From Albidovulum sp. bin36 (lineage in GTDB: Bacteria; Pseudomonadota; Alphaproteobacteria; Rhodobacterales; Rhodobacteraceae): a DNA stretch of 54,940 nt. The DNA lies in contig MPMP01000025.1 of the NCBI GenBank assembly GCA_002238565.1, forward strand, positions 1 through 54,940. Direction: 5' to 3'. The notes under the pieces were generated by a model. The model was given only the letters and a program-made list of their open reading frames with translations. It had not been told where the DNA came from and ran no database searches. Below are positions 25,566 to 35,535 of the stretch, piece after piece (the stretch's first letter is position 1; every line of letters begins with the position of its first letter). Made by a program: the position numbers and the translations under genes.

Positions 25566-26588
25566 TCAATTTGCTTCCCTTTGTTCTGTAGGCGGATGGT
25601 GGCAGCTTATGAAATGCCCCGGATGCCTCTCGATCGATTGGGGGGCGACTTTCCGGCAGATGTCGGATGCAAACGGGCATCTCGGATGAAACTGGCATCC
25701 CGAAGGGGGATCCAGCGGCGACGGGATTTCGCCCTCTATCGCGGCAAACTGCACGCCGCGCCTGTCGAGGCTTGGAACTTCGTCCAGAAGGCCGCGGGTG
25801 TAGGGATGAAGCGGATTGCCGAATAGCTCCTCCGTATCGGCCAGTTCGACGACTCGCCCAAGGTACATGATTGCCACTCGGTCGCTGACATGTTCAACCA
25901 CGCCGAGGTCGTGGCTGATGAACAGCGTCGTCAACCGATGTTCGGATTTCAGGTCCATGAAGAGATTTAGAATCTGCGCTTGAATCGACACGTCTAGCGC
26001 GGAGACGATCTCGTCGCAGACTATGAAGTCCGCCTTGACAGCGAGTGCGCGCGCGATAGCGATTCTCTGGCGCTGCCCGCCCGAGAACTGGTGAGGCAGG
26101 TGGTTCCTGTAGGCCGGGTCGAGTCCGCACTTCGACATCAATTCTTCGACATACGAATCCAGCTGGTCGCGCGCCACGATTCCATGGACCCTCGGTGCTT
26201 CGCCTATGATATCCTTCACTCTCTTTCGGGGATTCAGCGACGCGAAGGGATCTTGGAAGATCATCTGCATCCGAAGAGCGAGTTTCCTGGAATCCCCGTT
26301 TCTCCGGTCGGATATATTTCTGCCGTCAAAGAAAATCTCGCCCGAAGTCGGTTCGATCAAGCCCGCCAGCATTCGGCCTAGCGTCGACTTGCCGCATCCG
26401 GATTCACCGACAAGACCAAGAACTTCGCCTTCGCGGACGAACAGGTTGACATCGTCCACGGCTTGAACGAACTCGCTTCCGGTCCGGCTGCCGAGAGTTC
26501 GGGCAATCCAGGCGACTGGATCTACTTTCTGGTCGAATCTCTTCGAAACGCCCTTCATTTGGACGAGTTCATTGCCGCGGGGACTCAT
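25566..26588 (-). CDS. Dipeptide/oligopeptide ABC transporter ATPase (DppF/OppF-like)
   Basis: 340 residues. Walker A GESGCGKST, Q-loop MIFQDPFASLNPR, signature FSGGQRQRIAIARAL, Walker B ADFIVCDEIVSALD, H-loop FISHDLGVV. The C-terminal oligopeptide-family extension carries the HPRCPFASDIC...SCHHP cysteine cluster that often ligates Fe-S or metal. An ~10-residue linker insert near residue 30 is normal. The start overlaps the DppD-like stop as ATGA. It forms the heteromeric ATPase with that neighbour. Confidence 0.93.
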   Translation of the reverse strand: MSPRGNELVQMKGVSKRFDQKVDPVAWIARTLGSRTGSEFVQAVDDVNLFVREGEVLGLVGESGCGKSTLGRMLAGLIEPTSGEIFFDGRNISDRRNGDSRKLALRMQMIFQDPFASLNPRKRVKDIIGEAPRVHGIVARDQLDSYVEELMSKCGLDPAYRNHLPHQFSGGQRQRIAIARALAVKADFIVCDEIVSALDVSIQAQILNLFMDLKSEHRLTTLFISHDLGVVEHVSDRVAIMYLGRVVELADTEELFGNPLHPYTRGLLDEVPSLDRRGVQFAAIEGEIPSPLDPPSGCQFHPRCPFASDICRKVAPQSIERHPGHFISCHHPPTEQREAN

Positions 26589-27616
26589 TGCGGCAACGTC
26601 CCTGCCCGGCGTCCGGCCGGGGCGGGATGGCGGTCATCGCCATCGGATCCCGGATGGAAGCACCGGACCATGCGTCGAGGTCCGAGTTTGGATTCAGGCG
26701 GCGCCTTGGCGCATGTCTTCGAGGCTCGCGGGCACCTTTCGCGAAACGCGCAGTCCTCCTTCAGCGCAAGAAGCGGCGGCGCCGTTCCGGGAATCTGAAA
26801 CAGCCGCTTTTTGCGCGAGTTCACGCTCGGAATGGACCCGATCAGGCCGCATGTGTAGGGGTGCTGCGGATTGTCCAGGATATCGTCGACAGGTCCGCTC
26901 TCGACAAGCCGACCCGCGTACATGACGCAGATATGGTCGGCCAGTCCGGCTACAACGGTCAGGTCGTGCGTAATCCAGACCAGCGAGGTCCCGCGCTCGC
27001 GGCACAGCTTTTGAGTCTCGTGGAGAATTTGCGCCTGTATCGAGACATCCAGCGCGGTCGTCGGCTCGTCCGCGATAATCAGGTCGGGCTGGTTAACAAA
27101 GGCTAGAGCAATGGCGAGACGCTGCCGCATGCCGCCGGAGAATTCGTGCGGATAGGATTTCATCCGTTTCTCCGGCGCTGGAATGCCAACCAGCTTCAAT
27201 CCTTCGATCGCTATCCCCCGGGCTTCGTCGACAGACACGCCTCGATGCGCCCGAACCGCCTCGATCAACTGCGTGTCGACCCTTATGACCGGGTTCAGCG
27301 CGGTATTGGCATCCTGGAAGATCATTGAAATGCGGTTGCCGCGCAGTTTGCGCATGTCCTCCTCGGCCAATGCAACAAGGTCCTTGCCGCGAAATGCGAT
27401 TCTGCCGCCGACAACCCGCCCGGGACTGTCGATTAGGCCCATTATCGAGAATCCCGTAACCGACTTTCCGGATCCGGATTCACCGACGATCCCGACGATT
27501 TCGCCTCGCCCGACCGTGAAAGAGACTCCGTCGACCGCCCTTACCAGGCCGGCTCTTGTGAAAAAATGCGTCCTCAGGTCCGTTACCTGCAGGGTCGGCT
27601 CGGCGACGGACCTCAC
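26585..27616 (-). CDS. Dipeptide/oligopeptide ABC transporter ATPase (DppD/OppD-like)
   Basis: 343 residues starting at a GTG that overlaps the permease stop (GTGA). Walker [10 protein letters not shown]-loop [11 protein letters not shown], signature [15 protein letters not shown], Walker [14 protein letters not shown]-loop WITHDLTVV, then the C-terminal [14 protein letters not shown]...RCFHP cysteine cluster of the family. An upstream in-frame extension lies inside the permease gene and has no family similarity. It pairs with the DppF-like ATPase to energise the DppB/DppC channel. Confidence 0.93.
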   Translation of the reverse strand: MRSVAEPTLQVTDLRTHFFTRAGLVRAVDGVSFTVGRGEIVGIVGESGSGKSVTGFSIMGLIDSPGRVVGGRIAFRGKDLVALAEEDMRKLRGNRISMIFQDANTALNPVIRVDTQLIEAVRAHRGVSVDEARGIAIEGLKLVGIPAPEKRMKSYPHEFSGGMRQRLAIALAFVNQPDLIIADEPTTALDVSIQAQILHETQKLCRERGTSLVWITHDLTVVAGLADHICVMYAGRLVESGPVDDILDNPQHPYTCGLIGSIPSVNSRKKRLFQIPGTAPPLLALKEDCAFRERCPRASKTCAKAPPESKLGPRRMVRCFHPGSDGDDRHPAPAGRRAGTLPQ

Positions 27617-28506
27617 TTGTTCAGCCTCGGGTTGAACACGTCGCGCAGGCGATCCGCCACGAGATTGATGCTGGCCACGGTTATCAGCAGCGCTACGCCC
27701 GGATAGACGCTCATCCAGTGCTTGCCGGTCAGGATGTACTCGTAGCCGTTCGAGATCAGGAGTCCCAGCGAGGGTTCGGTAATCGGCAAGCCGACGCCTA
27801 GGAAGGACAGCGACGCTTCCAGAGTGATCGAGAACGCGACGTTCATGGTGGAGACGACAATCAGCGGCGGCATGCAGTTCGGCAGCAGATGCCCGAAAAC
27901 GATGCGGGTCTTCGGAAGCGCGAGGCCCTTTGCCGCTTCCATGTACTCCTTTTCGCGCTCGACAATCGCGACGCCGCGGACGATGCGCGCGAAATTGGCC
28001 CATTGGCTGAGCACCAAGGCGAGGACGACCTTGTCGGCGCCGCGTCCAAGAACCGCCAGGCAGATCAGGGCGATTAGAAAGCTCGGAAAACCGAGGAAGA
28101 GGTCGACAACCCTCATGATCGCGTTGTCGATCCGTCCGCCCGCGTAGGCGCTGAAGATGCCGATCGCCGTACCCATGACGACCGCGAGAGCGCCGCTGAC
28201 GACGCCGACCAAAAGACTGATCCGCAGACCGTAGACGATGGCGCTCAGCAGGTCGCGGCCCTGGTCGTCCGTTCCCAGAAAAAACGTCGCGCCATCCATG
28301 CTTTCCGAACCGGGCGGCATGCTCGAGTCGAGAATGGAAATCTGGGCCAGGTCATACGGGTTTTGAATGGTCAAGAAAGGACCGGCAAACGCGGTCAGAA
28401 CGATGGCGCAAAGCACGAAAAACGCGAAAGCCGCTACCTTGCTCTCGGAATATTCATTCCAGAACCGGCGAACGGGGGATTGCCTCTCGAGGGGGGAATT
28501 CGTCAT
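27613..28506 (-). CDS. Dipeptide ABC transporter permease (DppC-like)
   Basis: 297 residues with a short cytoplasmic N-terminus, a first transmembrane helix (VAAFAFFVLCAIVLTAF) and the BPD-transport inner-membrane domain. The EAA-loop region EYMEAAKGLALPKTRIVFGHLLPN couples to the ATPases. GTDDQGRDLLSAIVYGLRISL is typical of DppC/OppC. The ATG overlaps the DppB stop (ATGA). Conserved length; no lesions seen. Confidence 0.93.
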   Translation of the reverse strand: MTNSPLERQSPVRRFWNEYSESKVAAFAFFVLCAIVLTAFAGPFLTIQNPYDLAQISILDSSMPPGSESMDGATFFLGTDDQGRDLLSAIVYGLRISLLVGVVSGALAVVMGTAIGIFSAYAGGRIDNAIMRVVDLFLGFPSFLIALICLAVLGRGADKVVLALVLSQWANFARIVRGVAIVEREKEYMEAAKGLALPKTRIVFGHLLPNCMPPLIVVSTMNVAFSITLEASLSFLGVGLPITEPSLGLLISNGYEYILTGKHWMSVYPGVALLITVASINLVADRLRDVFNPRLNK

Positions 28507-29474
28507 AGCCCGCTCAGCCGCACGCGAGGATCCAGGGTCGAATAGACGATGTCCACGAGAAAGTTGACTAGCAGGAACACGATCACGGTAACAAGAAGAT
28601 AGGCAACGATAACGGGCCGATCCAGGAGATTGATCGAATCGATAATCAGCCTGCCCATGCCCGGCCATGCAAAGATGCTTTCCGTTACTACCGCGAACGC
28701 GAGCAAGACCGAGAACTGGAGGCCTACGACGGTTACGATCGGAATCATGATGTTCTTGAGCAGGTGAAGAAAAATTATTCGCGTCGGGCTCAATCCCTTT
28801 GCCCGCGCGAACTTGATATATTCCTGCGGGAGCGTTTCCTGCGTGCCCGATGCCGTCAGCCGGATCATCAGCGCCAGAGGGTAAAGGCCGAGGTTGACGG
28901 CGGGAAGAGCCAGGTGCCTCAACCCGTCCAGCGTCAGAAAGCTCGCCTTGAATCCCCAGAGATCGACTGTTTCGCCTCTGCCTGTCGTGGGCAGCCAGTT
29001 CATGTCAACGGAAAAGACCATTATCAGCATGAGCCCGACCCAGAATGTGGGTAGGCTGAAGAAAAGGATAGAGCTCGAGAGTATCCCTCGCCCTATCAGC
29101 GTGTCGGGGTTCAGCCCCGCGACAAGGCCAAGCGGCACGCCGAGAACGATGGCGAACAAAAGCGCGGCTACCGTTAGTTCCAGCGTCGCCGGAAGACGTT
29201 CAAGAATCAATTTGATGGCCGGGCGGTTGTGAACGAAAGAGGTGCCCAGCTCTCCCCGAGCCACGTTCTTGAGAAAAACGAAGTACTGCTCTAGGAGCGG
29301 GCGGTCCAGGCCAAGCTGCTCGATTGCCCTTTCTTTTTCTTCCTGGGTGGATTCGGGGTTGATCAGTGAATCCACCGGATTCCCGATCGCGAATACGCCT
29401 GCAAATACCACGAACGACATTACCAGCAGGACGACGATGCTGTGCATCAGGCGGCGGACTAGGAATATTGTCAT
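28503..29474 (-). CDS. Dipeptide ABC transporter permease (DppB-like)
   Basis: 323 residues with six predicted transmembrane helices. The family N-terminus (MTIFLVRRLMHSIVVLLVMS) and the EAA loop (EYIKFARAKGLSPTRIIFLHLLKN) are present, and the C-terminus ends DIVYSTLDPRVR as in DppB/OppB. The ATG at 29474 is chosen because an upstream in-frame extension has no family similarity. It is separated from the binding-protein gene upstream by about 560 bp without a gene, so it may have its own promoter or be read through from there. Confidence 0.93.
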   Translation of the reverse strand: MTIFLVRRLMHSIVVLLVMSFVVFAGVFAIGNPVDSLINPESTQEEKERAIEQLGLDRPLLEQYFVFLKNVARGELGTSFVHNRPAIKLILERLPATLELTVAALLFAIVLGVPLGLVAGLNPDTLIGRGILSSSILFFSLPTFWVGLMLIMVFSVDMNWLPTTGRGETVDLWGFKASFLTLDGLRHLALPAVNLGLYPLALMIRLTASGTQETLPQEYIKFARAKGLSPTRIIFLHLLKNIMIPIVTVVGLQFSVLLAFAVVTESIFAWPGMGRLIIDSINLLDRPVIVAYLLVTVIVFLLVNFLVDIVYSTLDPRVRLSGL

Positions 29475-30035
29475 GGGGATTCGCCTGGCTGAAGCCTGAT
29501 GCCGACCCTGCCTATCGCCCGCCGCGAGATTGCCGGAATCCCGATTTCGCATCGACGCGTTTGAATCGATACAGGTTCTTTCCTTTCGAAAATCGAAGGC
29601 CGGCCCCGTTCGAATTCAATGGAAAGAGCATGGCGGCCGCATGAGGGTTGGATCGGCCGAACGGCGCGGATGCCTGCGAGTCGACCGCGAGCGTTGCTTT
29701 CATTCGGATGCCCGACGCCGGATTCTGGCCAATGGAGCAAAAGCCCGAAACTTGCTTCGGTCGGCACGTTTCGCTTGCAGTCTAATTTCGCAACTCGGCT
29801 CACGGCTCTCGCAAAGTGACGTTCGCGATCCCCGGATCCGGAAGTTGCCGAGGGAGCCGAAACCGAATTGCCATGGTCCGAGCTCGATGAGTCGAAGCGG
29901 ACGATGTCGCGCGCTGTTGAATGGGTTCCTGCAATTCGAAGACCGTCCGCCGTGTTACATGCGTGGGATAAGTCGCGTCGCCGTCGGGGAGCGGGACCCG
30001 AGCCCGGCCGCTGGCAAGGGTCCCGTCCGAGATTT
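29475..30035. other. Gene-free gap inside the dipeptide transporter cluster
   Basis: About 560 bp between the binding-protein gene and the permeases, with no supported gene on either strand and no clear terminator. In most dpp operons this gap is tens of bases, so either a gene has decayed here or it is regulatory. Confidence 0.5.
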
Positions 30036-31613
30036 CTAGCCGGCCGGCGCGGCGAGCATTGCCGAAAAATGCTCGTCAACCCGAGGCGTATAGTCTACGC
30101 CGTCGCGCACGCCTAGAATTGTAAACTGCGAATGAAGCGGGATAGCGGCTCGATCCTCCTGGATCAGTATATGCATCGCTTCGTTCAAAAGCTCCTCGTG
30201 CCGGGTCATGTCAAATTCCTGCTCCGCGGATTCGATCGCCGAATCGAACATCGCATTCGAATATCCGCCGGCATTCCAGCCGCCGTAGCCGCGGTCCGGT
30301 TCACGGGTATGGAAGGCTGCGCTGAGCGACATCAGCGACGAACCGGTCAGGCTGTTGTCCCAGCCGATCATGGACAGGCTGAATTCCTGCTTGTTCAGGC
30401 GGCCGAAATACACCGATTTCGGCATTGTTTCGACTTTTGCATCGATGCCGATCCTGGCCAGCATCTGCGCGACGGCCTGGGCGATCTTGCCGTCGTTGAC
30501 GTACCGGTCGTTCGGCGCATGCACCGTCAAGCCGAACCCGTCGGGATAGCCCGCCTCGGCAAGGAGGGCCTTGGCGCCTTCGGCATCCAGCGGCGGGTTT
30601 TCAATGTCGGGATTGTGGCTGAACCAGCCCATCGGGACAAGTTGATTGGCCTCTTCCGCAAGTCCGCCCATGATGCGTTCAACGATTGCCGCGCGGTCGA
30701 TGGCCATTGCAAGCGCCTGGCGCACGCGAACGTCTTTGAGCGGATTTACGTCCATCGGGTTGCCGTCGCTATCGGTAACGAACGGCGAAGCATCGTTGCT
30801 GGTATCGATATAGAGCCACAGCGTACGGGCCGACGCGCGCTTTGCGACATAAAACCCGTCCCGCTGCTCCAGCGTTTCGACGGATGACGGCGAGAAGCCT
30901 TCGACGATGTCCACATCGCCGCCGAGCAGGGCGGCCACGCGCGAAGCGGCGTCGGGCATGATTCTGAAAGTCACCTTTTCGTAGGCGGGCTTGTCGCCCC
31001 AGTAGTCTTCGTTCCTGGCAAGGACGTAGCGATCGCCCGGAATATACTCGGAAAACTTGTACGGACCGGTTCCGACAGCGATTTTGCCGGATGAAAAGTC
31101 GGCCGTTGTTCCCCCTTCGACCGCTTCGGACGAAACAATCGAGACTCCCGAAATCCGGCGCAGCAGCAGCGGGTACGGATCCTTTGTCTTGATGACGATC
31201 GAGTACGGATCCGTTGCCGTGATCGTGTCGATCATGTTGGTATTGGACACGTAGCTGGCAGGATTGTTGGGAACGTTGGGAATCCGGTTCACCGAAAATA
31301 TCACGTCGTCGGCGTCGAAATCGGATCCGTCGTGGAATTTTACGCCTTCGCGCAATTTGAATTCCCATGTCAGGTCATCGACATTTGCCCACGAAACCGC
31401 CAGCCCCGGCTTGATTCGCGCGTTCTCGTCGCGGTCGACAAGCTTCCCGAAAATATGGCGCGCATAGGCGGCGTTCGTCGACAGGTACAGGTAGTGCGGG
31501 TCGACGGAAGGATCATTGGGCGTTGCAACGGTCAGTTCCTGGGTCGATGCTGAGCCACTCCACGACAGCAGCATGCAGGCCGCCAGCGCGGAGCCAAGGA
31601 ATTTTCTCATCAT
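30036..31613 (-). CDS. Periplasmic peptide-binding protein (SBP family 5, DppA-like)
   Basis: 525 residues. The signal peptide (MMRKFLGSALAACMLLSWSG) ends near ASTQ. Family-5 features follow: LTVATPNDPSVDPH, WEFKLREGVKFHDGSDFDADDVIFSVNR, GTGPYKFSEYIPGDRYVLARNEDYWG, VRQALAMAIDRAAIVERIMGG, GYPDGFGLTVHAPNDRY. An AAAAGGAGA ribosome site precedes the ATG. It captures peptides or peptide-like ligands for the DppBCDF-like transporter. Ligand identity is unknown; the neighbouring oxidoreductase and enolase-family genes hint at an unusual amino-acid conjugate. Confidence 0.93.
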   Translation of the reverse strand: MMRKFLGSALAACMLLSWSGSASTQELTVATPNDPSVDPHYLYLSTNAAYARHIFGKLVDRDENARIKPGLAVSWANVDDLTWEFKLREGVKFHDGSDFDADDVIFSVNRIPNVPNNPASYVSNTNMIDTITATDPYSIVIKTKDPYPLLLRRISGVSIVSSEAVEGGTTADFSSGKIAVGTGPYKFSEYIPGDRYVLARNEDYWGDKPAYEKVTFRIMPDAASRVAALLGGDVDIVEGFSPSSVETLEQRDGFYVAKRASARTLWLYIDTSNDASPFVTDSDGNPMDVNPLKDVRVRQALAMAIDRAAIVERIMGGLAEEANQLVPMGWFSHNPDIENPPLDAEGAKALLAEAGYPDGFGLTVHAPNDRYVNDGKIAQAVAQMLARIGIDAKVETMPKSVYFGRLNKQEFSLSMIGWDNSLTGSSLMSLSAAFHTREPDRGYGGWNAGGYSNAMFDSAIESAEQEFDMTRHEELLNEAMHILIQEDRAAIPLHSQFTILGVRDGVDYTPRVDEHFSAMLAAPAG

Positions 31614-31792
31614 TAAACGGTCTCCTTTTCAGTGTAGATTTCCGAGAAGCGCCCGGGTGCGGCGCATTCCGCATGAATCGGGCCGATTCATTTTCGCGCA
31701 GGGCCGTCCATTCTCGGATTTTGGACGAACAAAGTCATCGATTCGAGTCGACTTAATAATTATGAATCCATGCGAAAGACAAGGCGGAATTT

Positions 31793-33097
31793 CTAGCGAG
31801 CGTACTTGTCGAGCAACCGGTAGTAATGAACCGAGGGCGCGAGGAACCAAGGGTTCCCGAAGTAATACGGGCGCGTCGAAAAGTCCGTCTCGTCGAGCGC
31901 CGTGCCGCCCTCGGGAGATTCAACGAGCTTTTCACCGACACGCGTCCCGAGATAGCTGGCGGTCGCGATCCCGGATCCGCAGTAGCCCATTGCGAAATAC
32001 GCGCCTTCATGCCGCCCGATATGCGGCATGTGGTCAAATGTAAAATCGACATATCCCATCCACGAATAGCTTATCTTCACGTCGGAGATCTGCGGAAAGA
32101 GGCCGACAAGCTCTTTTCGCAGCAGAGGCGCGCTTAGCCTTGGATTTGTTTCGCGCAGCGAGACGCGACCTCCGAACAGGATGCGCCGCCGGTCTGGCGA
32201 CGAACGATAGTAGTAGACCAGCTTTCGCGAGTCGGTGACAATTCGGTCGTTGGGAATGATATCTCGAACGGTTTCTTCGGGCAGGAGCTCGGTCGCGACG
32301 ATGTAGCTGCCGATCCGAATGACTCGCCTCCGGAACCAGGGAAGCGCCCTGTCCGTGTAGCCGCCGGTCGCGACAACGACATCTCGCGCAAGGATTTTGC
32401 CGCTGCTGGTCTCGATAACATGGCTGCGACCGGAACGTCCCATGCCTAGAACCGCGCACTTGTCGAACAGGCGGGCGCCGGCAGATCTGGCGCGGTCGAC
32501 AAGTCCGCCGTGATATTTGGCGGGGTCGATCGCGAAATGCGAATGAATGATCGCGCCGCCGTGGTACGCGTCTGTTCCGATTTCCTCGCGCTGACGGGCT
32601 CGGGGCACCATGTCGACCTCTAGCGCAAGCCCCTTGTGCTGATTGGCGTAATTGCGCGCCATGGTTTCGTAATGAGCGGGATTGTGAGCCGCGCGGAACT
32701 TGCCGTTCAGACGAATATCGCAATCGATGCCTTCCGCTTCGATGAATTCGCGAAGGAACGTCATCGAACGCCGGCCTTCCTGGAGAATCTTCAATGCCCT
32801 GTCGTCGCCATACTTGCGCGCCAGCGCCGACAACGAAGGTTTCAACAGGTTTGTAACCTGGCCGCCGTTGCGCGTGCTGCATCCGCAGCCCAGACGCTCG
32901 GCATCGAGCACGATCGTTTCGCGTCCCGCTCGCGCCGTCTGGATAGCGGCGCAAAGCCCGGTATATCCCGAACCGATGACGGCGACTTCCGTTTCATGCG
33001 GAACCGGAGCCGGATCCGCTTCGGGGAGCCGCGTCGTGTCCCACCAGTAGGCGAAGTCCCGGAAGTCATCCGCAAATATGTTCGCAGTTCGCGGCAT
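31793..33097 (-). CDS. DAO-family FAD-dependent oxidoreductase
   Basis: 434 residues. The dinucleotide-binding motif VAVIGSGYTGLCAAIQTARAG lies near residues 38-58, followed by ERLGCGCSTRNGGQV (FAD contact), VVATGGYTD, and C-terminal GAYFAMGYCGSGIATASYLG, the second flavin motif of glycine/D-amino-acid oxidase-type enzymes. The pattern resembles gamma-glutamylputrescine or related amine oxidases. It probably oxidises the C-N bond of a substrate supplied by the adjacent peptide-type transporter. It lies 57 bp from the enolase-superfamily gene upstream and 180 bp before the binding-protein gene, all on one strand. Confidence 0.88.
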   Translation of the reverse strand: MPRTANIFADDFRDFAYWWDTTRLPEADPAPVPHETEVAVIGSGYTGLCAAIQTARAGRETIVLDAERLGCGCSTRNGGQVTNLLKPSLSALARKYGDDRALKILQEGRRSMTFLREFIEAEGIDCDIRLNGKFRAAHNPAHYETMARNYANQHKGLALEVDMVPRARQREEIGTDAYHGGAIIHSHFAIDPAKYHGGLVDRARSAGARLFDKCAVLGMGRSGRSHVIETSSGKILARDVVVATGGYTDRALPWFRRRVIRIGSYIVATELLPEETVRDIIPNDRIVTDSRKLVYYYRSSPDRRRILFGGRVSLRETNPRLSAPLLRKELVGLFPQISDVKISYSWMGYVDFTFDHMPHIGRHEGAYFAMGYCGSGIATASYLGTRVGEKLVESPEGGTALDETDFSTRPYYFGNPWFLAPSVHYYRLLDKYAR

Positions 33098-33154
33098 CAG
33101 GCAATGCGGGCGGCGCCGGCTATAAAGGCTGAATTGCAGCCGGTCCCCGAGAGG

Positions 33155-34264
33155 CTAATCAATTTCGCTGACCTTGTACGCGGATTTTTCCAGCCAGGCG
33201 CTTTCGATCTCGATCCCCCAGCCGGGTTTGTCGTGGATGATGAATGCGCCCTCGCGCACGACGGGAAATTCGCGGAAGATCCCGTACTGCCAAGGGTAGT
33301 AGTCCGCGCCCTCGATCGAGAACTCAAGATAATCCCCGGCATTTTCGAGCGCGACGAGCATGTGCGCGGTGAAAACCGTAACCAGGGACATGTTCGCCGC
33401 ATGCGGCGTGCAGGGCAGGCCGGCTTCCCGGGCCATTCCGGCGATGCGCATCGCTCTTTCGATCCCGCCGACGTAGCAGACGTCCGGCTGCACGATGTCG
33501 ACGACGCGATCGCGGATCATATAACGCCAAAGCGCTAAGTTGTTGTCCTGCTCTCCGCCCGCGACATCGACCGAGAGCGCCTCGGTCACCCGCCTAGTGG
33601 CGTCCGGCTCCCAATACGGGCAGGGTTCCTCGAAATGCGCTACGCCGTTGTCTTCGAGGATTCGACCGACTTCAATCGCTCGCGCGACATCGAAGCAACT
33701 GTTCGCATCCACTAGGAGCGTAGCGGAATCTCCGAGTTCCCTACGCATCGTCGGAACTATTTCCTCGGTCCGGCCCGGCCACTCGTCCTGATTGCGCCCG
33801 ACCTCGGCGCCAACCCGGAACTTGAAGGCATCGAACCCGTCGCGGTCCCGCAGGCGCTTGAACCTCTCGGCTTCCTCGCTAGGGGTTATGTCGCGTTTCA
33901 TGCTGGAGGCGTATGCGCGGACGGGACCCGCCTTTCCGCCAAGAAGCTCGCAGACGGGTTTGCCCTCAACTTTGCCATGAAGGTCCCAGATGGCCGTATC
34001 GAGACCTGCGAGGGCGCGGCACATGTACGAACCGGGAAACTTGTGCTGCTTCTCGTAAATGCGATTCAGGAGATCGCCCAATGCGGACAACTCGGAAATG
34101 TCCTGGCCCAGGGCGAGCGGCGCCACCTGCCGGTGAAGTACTTCGACGCTGATGTCCGCGTTGTAGGTCGACACCTGCCCCCATCCTTCGCCGCCGCAAT
34201 CGTCCGTTATCCTAACGAGGCCCACAAACCGCGTGCTAAAGGTTTCTATCTTTTCAATCTTCAA
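33155..34264 (-). CDS. Mandelate racemase/muconate lactonizing enzyme-type enolase superfamily protein
   Basis: 369 residues. The N-terminal capping domain is followed by the barrel with metal ligands Asp (LLVDANSCFD), Glu (AHFEEPCPY) and Glu (VAGGEQDN). The base on one side is Lys in AFKFRVG (a K-x-R variant of KxK); on the other is His (TPHAANMSL) backed by Asp (VQPDVCYVGG). This set places it in the mandelate-racemase subgroup, mostly acid-sugar dehydratases and racemases. It leads the minus-strand catabolic cluster. The substrate is unknown, and transporter type and enzyme class do not obviously match. Confidence 0.88.
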   Translation of the reverse strand: MKIEKIETFSTRFVGLVRITDDCGGEGWGQVSTYNADISVEVLHRQVAPLALGQDISELSALGDLLNRIYEKQHKFPGSYMCRALAGLDTAIWDLHGKVEGKPVCELLGGKAGPVRAYASSMKRDITPSEEAERFKRLRDRDGFDAFKFRVGAEVGRNQDEWPGRTEEIVPTMRRELGDSATLLVDANSCFDVARAIEVGRILEDNGVAHFEEPCPYWEPDATRRVTEALSVDVAGGEQDNNLALWRYMIRDRVVDIVQPDVCYVGGIERAMRIAGMAREAGLPCTPHAANMSLVTVFTAHMLVALENAGDYLEFSIEGADYYPWQYGIFREFPVVREGAFIIHDKPGWGIEIESAWLEKSAYKVSEID

Positions 34265-35535
34265 TTGCCCAGCCTGAAGAACCTAGCGACATTGATCGCG
34301 CCTGCCTCCAGTACAGTAGACCGCCCCGCAAGTCAGGTGCAAATTGCGAAAATTTCGCTCGGCAGTTCATTGCATTCGCCAATGGCTTTTCGGAGACAGG
34401 CGACGCCGCAGAAATTTACATTCAAGCCGTGCCGGAAATTGCATCAAGGCGACAATCGAAACGGCATTGTAATTCGAAACCAAGCCTCCGGAATAATTGC
34501 TAGCCGCCGTCCGGGGGCCGAAGCCGCTCTCCATGCGGAACTAAATGAAGGACGACAAGGAATTCCGGCGGAGCGGGAGTATTGATCATGTTCGCGGCTG
34601 CTTGCTCTTGGATCACGGCAGGGCTATTCGCCCGCGCCGTTGTCGTGGATTTACCCGGGACTGCGCTATTGCGGCCATTGTTCAACGCGTTCCGCGTGCT
34701 TTGGGCCGCGATGCTTGCTCGATGAGCCTGCAATATCGGAGTTTTGAGCAATCACATCGTATGAAGTACCTTCCGGCTCCCGAATTCATTTCAGATGAGA
34801 AATTCATAGCTGATTCCGCGGTTGCGGAAGCCGTCCGGCGCGTCGCGATCCGGCACCGTCATTTCTAGCAACGCGAGAACGAACCACTCAAGCCGGCAGC
34901 GCTCCGCCGTCACTTCATTGCCGGATTCCAGAACGTGTTCCATCGTCGCCTTGGCGTTCAAAGTGAGAGGCTCGATTTCGTCGTCCAGCTCCAGCCTCCA
35001 AAAGAGGAAATCGACGATTCTCCTGTCTCAATTCTCGCTTGCCGATTCGCCCTGCGAACTTTGATCTTTTCGATTGCCTTTTGGGCGCGCAAGGCATCCG
35101 AAAAGGAAGCCGAATCCTTTGGCGTACTTAAATTGCCTGTTGCGGTCGCGGTCGTATCTCGCGCGCGCCGATGCCTGCTTACGCGATTCGCGCGGTCTTG
35201 CCGGAACCGCTGCGGAATCCGTCGGAGGCTTGTCAAAAAACGTTTTACGAGCGTCGGCCATGCGGCGAATTTCATTCGCCGGGGCGCGCGCGATCGCGAA
35301 TTGCCGGGAGCCTGCTCCTATTCAAGATTAATTTTCGGGCCCTTTGATCCATGCCCATGCCGCAAGTGGAATTAGTCCGCTTAGGGACGCTATCCGGCGG
35401 TTTCCGGCGATCGGCATCGATTGCTAATTTATCGGGCTGGCGCGCCATATTGGCGGATTCCTCTAGAAATGCAGCCAAATATTTGACATTTCGATGATAC
35501 GCGTCAGGATGACATGCATCTAGGAGTTTGCTTTT
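34265..35535. other. Gene-free stretch
   Basis: About 1.27 kb with no recognisable gene. Several overlapping frames near 34.5-35.3 kb are compositionally biased and lack start signals. Confidence 0.5.

Noticed and set aside
28503..29552. N-terminal extension of the DppB-like permease
   Set aside because: The extra ~26 residues before the Met at 29474 do not resemble the family, and the downstream Met begins the typical first transmembrane helix.
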